A DNA stretch of 33,621 nt. It comes from an uncultured Eubacterium sp. Its GTDB lineage: Bacteria; Bacillota_A; Clostridia; Lachnospirales; Lachnospiraceae. Position numbers and translations under genes: made by a program. The notes beneath the pieces are model-generated. The model saw only the letters and a list, made by a program, of their open reading frames with translations. It made no database searches and was not told where the DNA came from. The stretch spans positions 1 to 33,621 of the forward strand of contig CAQBGY010000007.1 in the NCBI GenBank assembly GCA_948759685.1, in the 5' to 3' direction. Of this stretch, positions 32,372-33,621 are shown one piece after another; within the stretch, counting starts at the first letter, position 1; the number at the start of each line of letters is the position of its first letter.

Positions 32372-33589
32372 TTATCTACTTTTTAGATTTGATCTTTTTT
32401 GCTTTTGACCATGTACCTTTTTTCGTTCATTCACACCTCGTACCCTGATGTAATAAGTTTTATTCTTAGATATCTTTTTAATTGTGTACATAAGTTTTTT
32501 CGTCGTTTTTATTTTAGCTTTCTTAAAATTCTTATTTACCGCATATTGAATCTGATATTTCTTGGCATTTTTTAATTTCTTAAATTTTACAAGAATATGG
32601 TTTTTCCTGATACGTTTAACTGATTTAATTTTTCCTTTTTCTGGCTTCTTATTAATGCTCTTTGCTGTTTGTTCTTCTTTGTTTAAACTGTAAATTCTTA
32701 TGTAATCAATATCCATACTATCTTCATATATGGATATATCATCACTTTCAGATATTTTTATCCATCCTATCTTTCCGTTATCTCCGTCAATTATCCATTT
32801 AGGACGACACTCCATAACAAAGTAAAAAGGACTATCAAATGGCCACCCTTCATATGCTTTATCTATTTCTTTGTTGGAATGAAAACTCCGTTCATAACAA
32901 CCGGTTAACTTATTATCTACATAGCATTTAATACTATTCTCTGACCATTCTACACTATATAAATGAAATTGGGTTGTAACATTTTGCACCTTGGACTTCC
33001 ATGCATTTTCATCCCTTCGTAATGAATAGAATTCTTTTGACACTGCTGTTTGAAATAATTGTGGATTATCGTCTATCAAATAGTCCCAAAATTTTATTTC
33101 ACCACAATAAGGCCATCCATTTGTACTATTTCCAAGAAGATAGCACATTGACCAAATGCTTTGTCCCTTCGCTAGTTTTACCCTTATTTCGATTCTTCCA
33201 TATTTACACTCTATAAGATTTTTTGATATTATTTTTGATGAAGTAACCGAGTTTCTTTCTCTTTTTACACAGTTTTGATTGTTATCCCAGAGTATCTGTG
33301 TTTTTATAGCTAAACATCCATCTTTTGCTTGACAAAGATTGGAATCATACAACCAAAATGGTAAAGTACTACCATACCCGTAATCCATATCTTTTTTTCC
33401 TAACACATTCCAATAATTATCGTTTATTTTTTCTTCATTGAACTCATCGCTCCACAACAATTGATTACCTTTATCTTGATTACCATTTATCATTGTTTTG
33501 CTTTCTGAAGCATATACATTATTTGAAATATCAAAAAATAACGCACATAATAACACTAGAATAAGCAATTTGTTCCTAACGGTTTTCAT
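32372..33589 (-). CDS. secreted GH16-like protein with altered catalytic motif and frameshifted C-terminus
   Basis: I place the start at the ATG at 33589, with AAGGAG (33597-33602) seven bases before it. The 405-residue product has a signal peptide (cut near VYA-SES, about residue 27), a GH16-type beta-sandwich (about 40-302: LLWSDEFN, KYGRIEIRVKL, HLYSVEWSENSIKCYVDN, MDIDYIRIYSL) and a lysine-rich Fn3-like domain (about 318-388). GH16 enzymes need an E-x-D-x-x-E motif; here it is E164-I-K166-F-W-D169, so only the nucleophile position is kept. The last 15 residues look out of frame: reading the -strand one frame over after a run of six A (32418-32423) gives GTWSKAKKIKSKK and a stop at 32376-32378, the ending expected for the domain. 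Probably glycan-binding, with doubtful hydrolase activity. Confidence 0.75.
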   Translation of the reverse strand: MKTVRNKLLILVLLCALFFDISNNVYASESKTMINGNQDKGNQLLWSDEFNEEKINDNYWNVLGKKDMDYGYGSTLPFWLYDSNLCQAKDGCLAIKTQILWDNNQNCVKRERNSVTSSKIISKNLIECKYGRIEIRVKLAKGQSIWSMCYLLGNSTNGWPYCGEIKFWDYLIDDNPQLFQTAVSKEFYSLRRDENAWKSKVQNVTTQFHLYSVEWSENSIKCYVDNKLTGCYERSFHSNKEIDKAYEGWPFDSPFYFVMECRPKWIIDGDNGKIGWIKISESDDISIYEDSMDIDYIRIYSLNKEEQTAKSINKKPEKGKIKSVKRIRKNHILVKFKKLKNAKKYQIQYAVNKNFKKAKIKTTKKLMYTIKKISKNKTYYIRVRGVNERKKVHGQKQKRSNLKSR

Positions 33590-33621
33590 ACCTCGTCTCC
33601 TTTCCACTCTAATAGACATCC

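Noticed and set aside
1..33621. CRISPR array, insertion sequence, prophage or integrative element
   Set aside because: No regularly spaced repeats, transposase, integrase or phage genes were seen; gene content is housekeeping with conserved operons.

Overview
The window reads as a chromosomal segment of a spore-forming, low-GC anaerobic Firmicute, most likely a Lachnospiraceae-type clostridium. The support is AT-rich coding with strong AGGAGG-type ribosome binding sites, a complete clostridial-order Rnf complex (C-D-G-E-A-B), a SpoVAF-type spore germination protein, a QueH-type queuosine enzyme and secreted proteins with lysine-rich C-terminal domains. The genus cannot be fixed from the sequence. 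Nearly every gene is on the minus strand; the exceptions are tRNA-Leu and apbE.

Layout in window order: (1) 1-1604, a truncated cupin gene behind ridA, then a membrane-anchored M23 peptidase. (2) 1716-5927, a marR-abcA-abcB operon for an asymmetric heterodimeric ABC exporter; its promoter carries a long palindrome over the -10 box. (3) 6059-12044, a ZAS zinc-binding membrane protein, polA and coaE behind a promoter that starts right after the copper ATPase gene copA. (4) 12146-12264, tRNA-Leu(CAA) with its own promoter and a bidirectional terminator. (5) 12275-15047, a zinc-ribbon/chitobiase-like membrane protein, queH and a Nudix hydrolase. (6) 15162-20623, zapA, a U32 peptidase-family gene, an ftsW/rodA gene and a class B PBP gene: a cell-division and wall cluster. 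(7) 20696-24385, an operon of a NusG-II domain protein, a Gx-family membrane protein, ruvA and ruvB, followed by a secreted basic protein. (8) 24535-25590, apbE on the plus strand. (9) 25658-32170, spoVAF and the rnfCDGEAB operon. (10) 32372-33589, a secreted GH16-like protein.

How the genes fit together: Rnf couples ferredoxin oxidation to NAD reduction and ion pumping. Its G and D subunits need covalent FMN, which an ApbE-type transferase attaches, and apbE lies next door. The NusG-II/Gx pair belongs to families often found with flavin-based electron transfer genes, so 23.5-32.2 kb may be a redox-membrane neighbourhood interrupted by ruvAB. The two secreted proteins (20.7 and 32.4 kb) end in related lysine-rich Fn3-like domains and may act on the same surface or glycan.

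The most interesting signals are: the rnfB/spoVAF junction, where one perfect 12-bp inverted repeat appears to combine a terminator, the -10 of a sigma-G-like promoter and the spoVAF ribosome binding site; the GH16-like protein with an altered catalytic motif and an apparent frameshift in an A6 run at its C-terminus; a five-cysteine tail on RnfE; a 68-bp dual-coding overlap containing a 27-bp tandem repeat between the SEDS and PBP genes; and the MarR operator/promoter. No CRISPR array, insertion sequence, prophage or rRNA gene was seen. No gene-free stretch exceeds 300 bases.
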